A model generated the notes under the pieces. It made no database searches. It was not told the origin of the DNA and saw only the letters and a program-made list of their open reading frames with translations. Made by a program: the position numbers and the translations under genes. Shown one piece after another: positions 25,201 to 35,263 of a stretch of 64,000 nucleotides of DNA (positions within the stretch are counted from its first letter, which is position 1; every line of letters begins with the position of its first letter). The stretch comes from Trogon surrucura (Eukaryota > Chordata > Aves > Trogoniformes > Trogonidae), in contig CM036624.1 of assembly GCA_020746105.1 (NCBI GenBank), forward strand, positions 3,095,562 through 3,159,561. Reading direction: 5' to 3'.

Positions 25201-26868
25201 TTCACGTCTCAAGCAAAAACATATTGATTTGCTGCAGCAATACCAGGTCACAGGCTACGAAGGAACGTTCCTGTATCTTCCACAGCTACACCTGGAATAG
25301 GGTGTTCAGCTAAGTGATGACAAGGGTGGTCACTGAGGTGATGATAAAAGTCTATAAATAGCTTAAGAGGGTGAACTCTAAAGAGGAAGAAGCAGAAGTT
25401 TTAAGGTGGTCTGAACACGCTCGACTGGTCAAAAAAAGATGTCTTGACACCCACAGCCAGCCGTAAGCTGCTGAATAGGAGCTTGTAGGTAGTACAAAAG
25501 CCAGCAGTGCAGTCGGCCTGCGCTTGGCCTTGTGTACACCACAGGCATATAATGAATTTACTATTCCAGAATAATTATTCTGGTAAATTTCCAAGTATAG
25601 TCAGGTCCTTCAACTGCTAAATTAGGCCCTAAGTTCGACAGTCCACCCGCAGGAGCCACACATTCAAGGTATTTAGAGCCACACTAGGCAAAATTGTGGA
25701 AATAGAGGAGATAAATCCAGCCGAAGAGTAGGACAGACACAATCCCTGACAAATCTGTCACACCTCTACCTTCTGTGGTTCTAGGAAAACATGCATGTGG
25801 GATTTGGAAAAGGTCTTTTTAATAAGGGTTAATTGGAGAACTATGTCACACATGACCGAGTACCGTTTCAAATTACTGCACACGCTGGCATAACTAAATC
25901 AGGGAGGTGACAGAACACCAAAATTGGGAATAGCCCATCTTCTTCCCTCCTATTTAATCTTGATAGTTTCGTTATTCTCCACATGATCAAATATCAGCAA
26001 TCATAGTTTGTTACAGAATTTGTTGCTTTTTCCAAAAATATTATTATGATCACACCATAATATTTCCTGGGACCCAACAGTTTTGTAAAATCTATTTTCT
26101 GTTGTCACTCAAATTATTAATCTAGGCTGGATTCATTTGTCTGGCTTGCATGATGCAAAAACTCACGTTTGATGATCCTAATATAGCCCTTTAGGGGCTT
26201 GAAAAAAAAATCTAGAAAAGAGAAAATAACCACAGTTAACCAGCCAGAACAGGGTTCTTCCTGTAAAAATCCTCTCATGGTCTGTAAAACTGTGTTTCTG
26301 TAAAAGTCAAGTCCCTATCCCTGAACCTGAAGAAAGTCACTTCAGTCTCTCTGTGCTGCCCAAGTTAACTGCAAGCATTTCCTGCCACAGAACGCAGGCA
26401 GAAAAGGGAAAAACGTCGACTCGAGAAAAGCACAGCTTCCAATCCCCACCCACCAGCTCCAGTCAAAGGGATGACTTCAGTCCCTTTCTTAACTAATCCC
26501 GTCACTGTAAAATCCTACAGTCATTCTTCCACACATAAAGGGAAAACGGACTCACTAGGAGGACCTAGACTCTTTCAGCTTGAACTGTTAACCAATGGTG
26601 GAAATGCAAGAATGCTGAAGTTGTGCCTTCGGAGCCAATAGAGTGGATTTGTGTGTCCCACATGACTGTGTTTCCCCTGTCTTTCACATGGGCAGTATTT
26701 AGTTCAATTCAGAACTGCAGATAGTATAGCGTGCAGAGCAGCAATGGGATGTCTGAGCACAAGTGGCTGACTTCCAGGCGACTTCAGGAAGCACATTTTG
26801 CACATTTCGCCTGAATTAAACTGGGATTCTGCACCCTTGACATCCTCCGACCCTCCTTGTCTCTGCAG
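19256..26868. other. AT-rich non-coding DNA with homopolymer runs
   Basis: No supportable gene. It holds A-rich runs near 20221-20252, 21000, 21441, 22741 and 24790, and a C23 run at 20257-20279. The longest frame (125 codons, 23316-23693 plus) shows no domain and has no splice context. Confidence 0.45.
20257..20279 (+). repeat. C23 homopolymer next to A-rich tract
   Basis: Twenty-three C directly follow an A-rich tract that begins at 20221. The minus-strand frame over it (poly-Gly and Phe-rich) is an artefact of the runs. Confidence 0.9.
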
Positions 26869-26902
26869 AAGGAGACAGCGACCTGCACAGCGCAACAAAA
26901 CT
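26869..26902 (+). other. possible 34-nt exon with strong splice sites
   Basis: A long pyrimidine tract ending ccttgtctctgcag (26868) is followed 34 bases later by ACT|GTGAGTACG, a close match to the donor consensus. It lies about 0.5 kb before the CpG-rich block. At 34 nt it carries little coding information. It could be a small exon of a spliced RNA or a chance pair of sites. Confidence 0.2.
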
Positions 26903-27452
26903 GTGAGTACGGGGTCTATTTATTTTTTTTTTTTCCTGTTTTCACCCAGAGAAACAAATAGCTTAAAATTGTTGAAATGCTACGTGTGCAAAATTGATGA
27001 TTACTTTTTCTTACAAGACGAATGAGTATCTGAAGTGCTATTCGGGTTCAGAAATACTGCACGCTTCAATAAAAAGAAAATAAATTTAAAAAAAAAGAAA
27101 AAAAAAAAAGAGTTATCCTCCAGGGCAGTGCCTGCATGCACGCTGCATGCCACACTGCTTCCTGACATAGCCAGCGTGCTGCTTTGTTCATAAAGAAAAA
27201 CAAAGACAAAAAGCCCCCCACACGTATGTTGTTCACTTTTATTTGTACTCTGTGTCTAATCAAGCCTGATCTGTCCCCAAGGGGAGAAAATAAAGGCAAA
27301 CTTTAACTCCGCCAGCAAGGGCAGCCCAGACTTCCCAGACATCTGACAGTTATTATAATTAGCTATGAAAGACAGCAAAGACACTTTGGGGCAAATAGCT
27401 CTTAGATTTGGAACAATGAAGTCGAGCAAGGTTCCCATCCCACCCCTTCCAC

Positions 27453-27498
27453 GGGGGGGAGGGGGAGAGGCGAGACAAGGCGGGGAGGAGGGGGGGGG
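27453..27498 (+). other. G-quadruplex-capable tract
   Basis: G runs at 27453-27459, 27461-27465, 27482-27485 and 27490-27498 give four runs of at least four G, inside the CpG-rich interval. One loop is long (16 bases), so folding strength is uncertain. Confidence 0.4.
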
Positions 27499-28043
27499 AG
27501 TGTTAGCGAAGGGTTATGGCTGGACTGGGAAAAAAAAAAAAATACAAACCAACTGGTGTAATATCTGGACTCGCTCAGCACGAGGAGAGGCTTTTCGATA
27601 AGCGACTTTAACTCCCCTTCTAGATCGCGGCTCGCGTTCCCGGCGGGGTGGGGAAAAGGGTGTGGGGCTTTTCGCAGCGTAACGTCAGGAGGTCGGGGTG
27701 GAGGGGGCAGCGGGGACGAGGGAGGCAGAAAGAAGAGAATATCCACAGCGAGAGACATTGCTGTTGCTTCCCAGAGCTTTGCTGGCCAGATCTCCTTAAG
27801 CCCAAGTTGCTTTCTGGGCAAGATTTATGAGAGTTCGCAAACAGAAGCAACAGACAAAGCAGAGCTTTCTTTTTTTTTTTTTTTTTTCCTTCTTCGTCGG
27901 AAAAGAAACTGAACACAAATGGATAACTGTGTAATAAGAAGCAATGATTTGTATTTTTGTTCTTTTTAATTTTTCCACCCTACAGGTTTATAAGGCCTTT
28001 AATAAGATATTTCCCCCCTTGCCTGCATGGCTCCTTCCCACCA

Positions 28044-28056
28044 CCCCCCCCCCCCC
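28044..28056 (+). repeat. C13 homopolymer
   Basis: Thirteen consecutive C within the CpG-rich interval. Confidence 0.85.
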
Positions 28057-29330
28057 ACTCCACTAGCAAAAGTTCGATTCTGAAAACTACAATCAGAAAG
28101 AAAAAAAAGCAAAGACAATAGAAATCTGACTCGGTCCTGGCTGGACTAGATCTCTAATAAAGCATGAAGTGAAAACAGTTTTTAAGTGAAAGATGAGCAG
28201 CCTTCTTTTTTTTAAAAAAAAATAAAAAAATAAGCGCAATAAGGAGAAATTGTTGAAAGACTCCAGACGCTACTAATTATGGCTTAAATAAATCTTCCTG
28301 GACAGATGTTTGCTTGCTCCCACTGCGGCGAAAGGAACGTTACAAGAAGCATTTTTTTAAAAAAAAAAAAAGCATTCGACGTGATTTTTTTTTTACGTGT
28401 GATTTTTTTTTTTAAAAAAAGAAAAAAAAATACACCATTTTATTCTTTGTCTGCCCTCCTGTTATCTTCCCCCTCCCCCAACCGCCGCCCACTGTGAGCT
28501 GAGACACCTGAAGGCTAGACACAATGATCAACAGAGCACTGCGCTCGCCTGTCTGGATTCCAGCCAGATTTTCTTTTTTTTTTTTTTTATTTTTTTTTTT
28601 CCCTTCATCACCCCCGCCCCTCTCTCCACAACCAAGGAGCCTGCACGCAATGCACGGCAAAGCCCCTTGGCTCTGCTGTGTGCAGATCAGACACAAGCCT
28701 GAACCGCGCCGCAGGAAGATTAAAGGCAAACGCCAGCCTCCCCCCCCTCCTTATGTCGGGCCAGGCTCGCTTTCAACTTTCTTGCTATTCTCAAGCAACA
28801 AAAACACAAAATAAGAAACTTCGGAAACGTGTATACGCGCATTATTGCTCAAAATGCGCCGCGTGCGCGCGCGCACTTTCCAACTAACTCGGGGCATCCG
28901 CCGTTTCCCATTTTACGGTGGTTTCTACTCGAGTTTTACAGTCAATGCAGTATTTTATGTTAAGTTCATGCATCGCTTACGTAATTGCCGTGCAGCCCTC
29001 AAACGCCGCGTAAAGATTTCGTATGTGCTACACTACCTAAAAGCTGGTGGACAGACCCCTACACCTGAAAGGCAGTTTTTGAACATATTTGGGTTTAGAG
29101 AGATTAGAGAAAGACCTCCCGGACAGTTTTGTGGCAGTTTTAAAGGCGGCGGTAGCGAAATGCTTTGCCAAGTAGGTTTTCTTCAAACCAAGGAAGGGGA
29201 AAGAGCCCTGATCTTCCTCTTCCCATAGCCCAGAGAAACGCCGACCGGTTGGGTGTCACCGGGCCAGAAAGTTGGGTTTTGGGAACGCAGCGCTCCCCAA
29301 AAATAGTTGCTCTCCGTTTGGTGTGGCTAT

Positions 29331-32007
29331 GGGTGGGGTTAGCAGAGACACACAGGGAAAAGGGAGATTCGGAGCATTTCTTCTATTTAAAATGTAAGCC
29401 ATGTGGACGTGTCTTTTCTAAAAGTTCTTTGGAATCTCATTGTCTTCTGCTGCAGAAGTGTGGTGCGGTACACAAGGATTAATTTTTGCTTTTCGATACG
29501 GACTTTGTGTGATGACTTAAAAAGAACATACAGTTTTGAACACACATGTACACTGCTTTAATTCACTCCCCGAAAAGGCTTAAACTATATTTTATAGTCA
29601 CACTAACAAGTATACTAACAGAAAAATCAGATTTTTGCAAAGCTTTTTTGCTTTACTATTGCTAATAAGCACTATTAAAAAAGGAACACAGCGTAGTTAT
29701 CCCATAAATTCAGTCTTAAAGAAAACTTCCCTTCCAAATAGCAGCAGAGACATTCAAACAAAAGGTTGCATGTAGTAGCAACAATATCCACAGAGGCAAG
29801 GTACAGATTCTCGACAGATTTCAGAGAAATTGAGAGAATGAATTGAGACCTGCCATCAAATCCGTATTCCTGTTTTGGTTTTGTTTTTTTAAGCAAAAGA
29901 TTTAACACTTTGACTGAGTGTTTTATATGCCTTATATGAAATACACAAGTAAACTCACCACAATAGTTAAATAAGGGAAGTAGATACTTGCAAATTACAT
30001 GTGTGTCTGTACACACAAGTTCACTAGTATTAACGTGCTGATTTCCTTTCTACTTGTCCTGGCATATTATGCTTAAAAAAATAAAATTTGTCACTCGTGT
30101 TTCACAAACGTATTTCAAAATAGCGCCTGCAGCTACGTTTGGAAGTGCCGACTTTTATTTTCTTAGAGAAATGACAACATGCAATCATATTTTTACCCAT
30201 TTCCTAAAGACCGAAATCCTACCCAGATCAATTCCTCTAACAGAATCACAGAATGTTAGCCTTTGAAGTGATTTACACACTCCTTTGTATTAGAAGAGGT
30301 ATCTGAGCTGGCTATATATATATATATATTATTTGTCACTGCAAAAGTAATGACTAATCACACAGAGTTAAGCATTCAGCCCGAGCATACGAATACAGGA
30401 CCCTTGTCCCCATATTTAGGTTCAACACCCTTGTTCCCACCAAGGTCTCTTGGTTTTGTGCCTGCTGGGTGCTCAGCAGCTCTGGCAAAAGCGGGTAGGA
30501 GATACAAACACCCAGCATTGTTGCAAAAATGGCACTGTCCTCCAGCGGCTCTTCCCCAGGCACCTGAGATTTAGAGCTGTGCGGGTTGAGCTTTTTACAG
30601 AGAGTTGGGTTATCCAAATGCGAACGATTCTGGGCTGTGTTCTTTCGCTGACTTCTCTAAACTTTTCAATAGTTGACGCTGAAACAAAACAATCATGGAA
30701 GCTCATGCGTATCCGCGACTCCGTTGCTTTAAAATCTGCTGTCTAGTCCAACTCATCTCTCAGCCTATGGCCCCCAGTTGGTTGTGCGAACGGCACGGTG
30801 CTACTCGCACAACCTTCAAGTTGGAATTTCTTTTTTTAAACTCTCCCCTCCCCTCTTTCCCCCATGCTTCCTCTGTTGCATCCGTTCATTCGAGCCTTTC
30901 CTAGCTGAAGCAGAAGAGTATGTTGCACTCACAAGAACTAAGTACTCAGGATGACTTCCAAAACTTCCAGAAGACTGGGTGTTTCCCTTACACCTTTGCA
31001 CAGCAGAAGTCACTCGAGAGCCTACCAGAAACACAATAAGGTGGCGGGGTCAAACGAGCTCATGCATTACAGATAGGAAGAGAACCGCGCGTCGCATTTT
31101 TGTGGATAAAAAGCACAGAGTGTTTTAATGTAAACAGATTTCCGTTGGATATTTTGGCAAACTGTTGCAAAGCTCAAACTATGGCTGAGCCAAAATGACT
31201 TTCGGTATGGTACAGTTAGACCAGATGGCCACGTGCTCTTTTCTTATTTAGATGAGACTTTTCCTTTCAATAACATCTTTCTTCCTGACCTGCTTAAAAA
31301 TTCCAGCAAATGAAATCAGCACAGGATTTTCAATTCTAATTGACCATGTGCAGAGGAAGGGCCAGTAGAGAAATCAGTAGGGCCATTGTAAGGCACACTG
31401 CATCAATCTCCCCTTTGTCCTGGATCTTTTCTAGCATGAGCTAAAATAATTAAGAATATTTAATTTATATTATTTGTACAGCAGCAAATCTAGTCGTGTT
31501 CAGGCAAAAAAAATCATTGCAAGCTCCTCTTTTACAAATGAGTGCAACAAGGAACACACACGCCTGTCACGCAGCAGACAAACAGGTACTCAGCATCATT
31601 TAATTGCCAGATAAAAAAAAAATAAATAAAAACCCTCAAGCAAAGAGTGAACAAGAAAAAAAAAAGGAGAGATGAATTAAAGCATGAACTGCTATGCCTT
31701 TTCTAATGAAGTCAGAAAAGATGAAGGATATGGTACTTCTCCAATTAAAGAAAAATAATAGTTTTAAAACCATCCCTTAACACATTTGCAATCTTCAATT
31801 GTTATTAATTTGCCTAGACAGATTTTTACACACACAGATTTTTACCCCACCCACACTAGGCGGGTTGGTGATCACCGTCTCTCTGTGTGATCCACATGCA
31901 AAATACCGATTGTAAACACCGTGTAGCTCACACACAGACATTATCCACAGAAATACGTGCGCAGGTGACATCACCGCAGTCTCGCCTACTATTTTATTTG
32001 GATTTAG
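29331..32007. other. non-coding DNA downstream of the CpG-rich block
   Basis: No gene recognised. A TA dinucleotide run lies at 30313-30328. A short cagaatcacagaatg at about 30240 resembles a CR1 3' end, but the sequence after it does not follow CR1, so it is not called. Several frames of 70-113 codons overlap on both strands. Confidence 0.4.
30313..30328 (+). repeat. (TA)8 microsatellite
   Basis: Uninterrupted alternation of T and A over 16 bases. Confidence 0.85.
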
Positions 32008-32114
32008 CGAGCTGTCTGTGGAGTAACACGACGCTATTTACTGAGGGGTAGCGAGGAGAGCATGCAAAAGATGCACGAGGTCCTACTCGTAGGTTTATAT
32101 AGCCCATGGATAAG
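32008..32114 (+). other. possible 107-nt exon with a perfect consensus donor
   Basis: The right edge is AAG|GTAAGTGAG at 32114/32115, a perfect match to the vertebrate donor consensus. A plausible acceptor, tattttatttggatttag, ends at 32007. One frame is open throughout (RAVCGVTRRYLLRGSEES, then QKMHEV and so on) and is preceded directly by an in-frame TAG inside the acceptor. Alternatively the segment is a first exon, since ATGGATAAG sits at the donor in a good Kozak context (agcccATGG), which would encode only Met-Asp-Lys before splicing. A 107-base open frame is common by chance. The peptide matches nothing I know, and the exon could belong to a non-coding transcript. Confidence 0.3.
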
Positions 32115-34780
32115 GTAAGTGAGTAAAACAAATCCTCCAGAAGTAAAGGGGAGCATGGGGGAGAGATTAGTTGAAAACAATACGGAAGTTTGGTTGATTT
32201 TGTCTGTTTTTTGTTTTAGTGGGGGGTTTTGTTTTATTACACAGGGGAAAAAATATACGAGGAGCAGATATCTTTCTTATTCCTCTACTATTTTGTACAA
32301 ATTTCCTCTTCTGTTTAACAGTTTAACATTACGCTCGAGTGGTCGGTGGTTTCAGATTATCGCTGTGAGCTTAAATCAAGAGACAACCAAACCGCTCTGG
32401 AAGAGAGTTTCTGAAAAATAAGTATAGAAATGGTTTCACGATCAGATAGCCTTCTTTTCTTTGGTTGAATCAGGTTTTCACAAAAACCCCAGTCATTTCT
32501 CAAATGTAAGGTGAAAAACAATCGAGGGGAAAATGCAGTGGGCAGCGTGGCCTTTGTTATATGTCAAGCATGCAGTCCAAGTAACATGTGCGTGAAGAAA
32601 CATGCCTGAGAACATAAAACAAAGCACAGACTTTGGGACTGGCCAGGCAGACGTGGTAAAAGGTCTGGTTTCAGCTTTCCAGCAAAATGCTTTGTAGCCT
32701 TGGGCAAATCATTTGACTGCCTGGCGTCTCGTCTACGTCATGGGAGGAGAATTCAAGTTATTAGTAGAATTCAAGTTTTGAGTCTGTGACTGTTAGTGCA
32801 GGGCCAGCGTTGAGATACCATAGCAAAGGGTACTGGAGACACCTCAGATGCTTGAAAAGAATATAAAATGCCAGACGGGAAAATAGTCTTTTTTTGTTGC
32901 TGTTGTTAAATCAGGTCATTTTTGGTGTGGTATTTCTACAACGAGGCAAGATACAAAGCCCGTTTCTCAAGACGTTTACGTAACTCAATCCTAGCTTAAT
33001 TTTCTTCAGTTTTTCCTGTACTTGAACTTCAGCTTTTATGTTTTGCTCACATGCAACAAAACATCAGAATCTAAGATAAGCGGAAGGTATTAATCCATCC
33101 ATAATGGTGCTCTATATTCAACATAAAGCACTGTCCTGCCAGATCTAACACTAAAATGCTGACTCCTGTAGAGCAACGGCTTGTTTAACAGGCTGCCCCA
33201 TGGCACCAGCGAGACCAACTAAAGGCTAAAATGCTGCACTGCACCACCAGGAGCACCAAACCCGAGTCCTAGGCATTTACTACCTCCTGCATTCGTGCAC
33301 CAAGGAGCTGAGCTCGTAATGAGTAAGAGTGCACTCTTACTTCTAAAGCCTGAAGGCAATCTGAAGAACCACTCCCATGCACAAAGTTTAGCCCATGCTC
33401 CAAGCATTGTGTTGAAATAGGCCTTGAATTTCTACAGAACCCTTTTCCCTCACAAGTAAATACTTCTGCTGGGTGGTCATTAAATTGTGCTCCCAGTTTC
33501 ACCTTCTTGTTTCTGTTGACAATCCTCTGATTCCCTCCGTTGGACAGACCAAGCAAGAAAAACCAAGCTCAAAAAAATGACTGTGCAGGAGCAGAAATCA
33601 GTGGACCTGAAGCTATCATGAGATTTTGCAGATGATTTTTTCAGGCCACCATTATGTGACTAATTGACACGATTGTGTCACATAATTGAGAACTTTTTTT
33701 CTCTTCATGAGCAAGTAGGAAAGATCCCTCTGCAAAAGGAAGAAAAAAAAAAAAAATTTTCCTCTGAAAGTTTCTATGGATCAACATTCACACGTTGTAT
33801 GGAAGACAGACTTTCAGCTACATCGTGTCAGTGCTGCTCATAAAAATTAATTAAGGAAAAAGGCAACATGGCAGAGCTGCTGGTCATCTCCTTGCATTTG
33901 CAGAAAGGCTGGGATAGCAAGAAGTAGGCGAGAGGGAAATATCCTGCGTGGAAGCGCAGCCACGTGGAGTGCTCAGAACGAGGCGAGGAAGTCAGCAAAA
34001 CGTGCACAGTTCCTTGCGACGGATGGGCTGTATTCCACTACTTTTGCTGTCGAGGCTCCAGACTATATTAGGAGCCAATCCAGTCTCTTAAGCCAGGGGA
34101 TGAGGATAATGAGATCAGATAAAATGATTAAAATCAGTTTGGTCTCATGATTTCAGCTGCTAAGTGTAATAGATGCAAAACTGAAAGACTTAATTGTGCG
34201 GTAAAAGTACAGACGCTCTTTGTGTTTTACCTCTCTATTTTCCCAGTTTATAGAAATCGATGAGGGGTTTTTCGTTTGTTTGGTGTAAAAAAAAAATCCA
34301 AAACACAAGAATAGAAACAAGAAATAATGGCAAACAGGGTGATTATTTTCTTGCAGCATCTCTGTTGAAACTAGTTTAATCTATTCAAACAAACTCAGAA
34401 GAAGTTGTAAAAGCAAATTTTATACTACATCTCTAGGGATATTTTACATAAAGTCTCTGGTTATGTAGCTCAGAAAAAAAAGGATGCTTTTAAGTTGTTT
34501 ACAGAGTTTGATAAACTGCCTTTTTTTTAGAAATAAAAATCTGATCATTTCCCACAACGTCTTATCCAGACGCTGAGTTCACGCTATTGTTTTCAAGCAT
34601 TATTTTATAGTTGATTTGAAGCCACCGCTCTCAGATAATTTGCCAAAAAAAAAAAAAAAGGGTTTAAAAAAAACCCGAGAAGTTTCGCGAATGACAACAG
34701 CGAAAAAAAAGCGGTTCCCGAGGGTTGATTAAAAGGCACAGAGAGGGTTAAAAATTCAGATCTTTATGTAAGAATCAAAA
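32115..34780. other. AT-rich non-coding DNA
   Basis: No gene or mobile element seen. It contains a 12-base direct repeat (agaattcaagtt) at 32748-32759 and 32766-32777 and the nested palindrome listed separately. Confidence 0.45.
33651..33686 (+). repeat. nested inverted repeat
   Basis: Outer arms attatgtgac (33651-33660) and gtcacataat (33677-33686) are perfect complements around a 16-base loop. The inner arms tgacac (33665-33670) and gtgtca (33675-33680) are also complementary around gatt. The two hairpins share bases and cannot form together. The outer arms alone are within chance for 64 kb. Confidence 0.7.
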
Positions 34781-34799
34781 ATGAAAGGGGAGTTAAAAA

Positions 34800-34825
34800 G
34801 GGGGAGAAGGGGGCGGGGGGGAGGG
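34800..34825 (+). other. G-quadruplex-capable tract
   Basis: Four G runs (34800-34804, 34809-34813, 34815-34821, 34823-34825) are separated by loops of 4, 1 and 1 bases, a compact arrangement that fits the standard G4 pattern. Confidence 0.6.
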
Positions 34826-35255
34826 AAGAGCTAAGCTGCTGGTGACTTGAGTGTATTTATGGATTACTATGTCCTGAAAAGAAGAAAACCAGAGTTGTAA
34901 GATGACACTGCAGGGGTTGTCTGGACTTTTCACCGAGTGTAAAGTCTGTTTAGTCAGTGTCTTAATGCCTAATGCTGACCTCTGCCCTCTTCACTCCTCC
35001 CTGCTCCAGGTGCAACATTTTTTTTTTTCTTTGCAAGTGCTTTGACATTATTGGAAAGGTTGTGCAGGTTTCCCACCTGCAAAGTGCACAGAGTGTTTTG
35101 CACCACGACATCCATTATACAATATCAAGACTTAGGATTTTAAAAACAAGAAAACAAAAAATGTGCTAAGTACGCAGCAACGATTTGCTTTACGCATCTC
35201 CTTTTATTGCTGCATTAAATTAATAAAAACAAAGCCTTCTTTGTGAGGATGTGCC

Positions 35256-35263
35256 ATTTGCAT
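35256..35263 (+). promoter_or_regulatory. octamer (POU-type) site ATTTGCAT
   Basis: Perfect ATTTGCAT, the sequence bound by Oct/POU factors, in an AT-rich context with several ATTAAAT/TTTATTG motifs just upstream (35205-35225). A single 8-mer is expected about once per 64 kb per strand by chance, so function is speculative. Confidence 0.2.

Larger units (their letters stand above)
27400..29330. promoter_or_regulatory. CpG-rich promoter-like interval (core about 28820-29300)
   Basis: This is the only long CpG-rich interval in the window. The densest part, about 28825-29050, includes tgcgccgcgtgcgcgcgcgc (from 28855), which resembles NRF1 sites. A second dense patch at 27620-27740 carries taACGTCAgg, a CRE-like site, and the interval contains G-rich tracts and a TATA-like ttataagg at 27988-27995. 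Vertebrate CpG-rich intervals of this size commonly mark promoters, often of regulatory genes. Overall GC is only moderate because of interspersed poly-A and poly-T. Frames through it (139 codons minus at 27402-27821, 127 codons plus at 28845-29228) are low-complexity or unrecognised. Direction of transcription is not determined; the exon candidates at 32 kb, 52.7 kb and 56 kb would favour plus. Confidence 0.45.

Noticed and set aside
27402..27821. Minus-strand frame of 139 codons, the longest in the window
   Set aside because: It is proline-rich with poly-Phe from homopolymer and G-rich tracts, overlaps another frame, has no domain and lies in the CpG-rich block where stops are scarce.
28845..29228. 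Plus-strand frame of 127 codons across the CpG core
   Set aside because: The basic N-terminus derives from a GCGCGC run; no family is recognised and there is no supporting splice or poly-A context. Kept only as part of the promoter-like interval.
30240..30290. Another CR1 3' end (cagaatcacagaatg)
   Set aside because: Only about 15 bases match; the following sequence lacks the ggaagggacct and ccaaccccc blocks.
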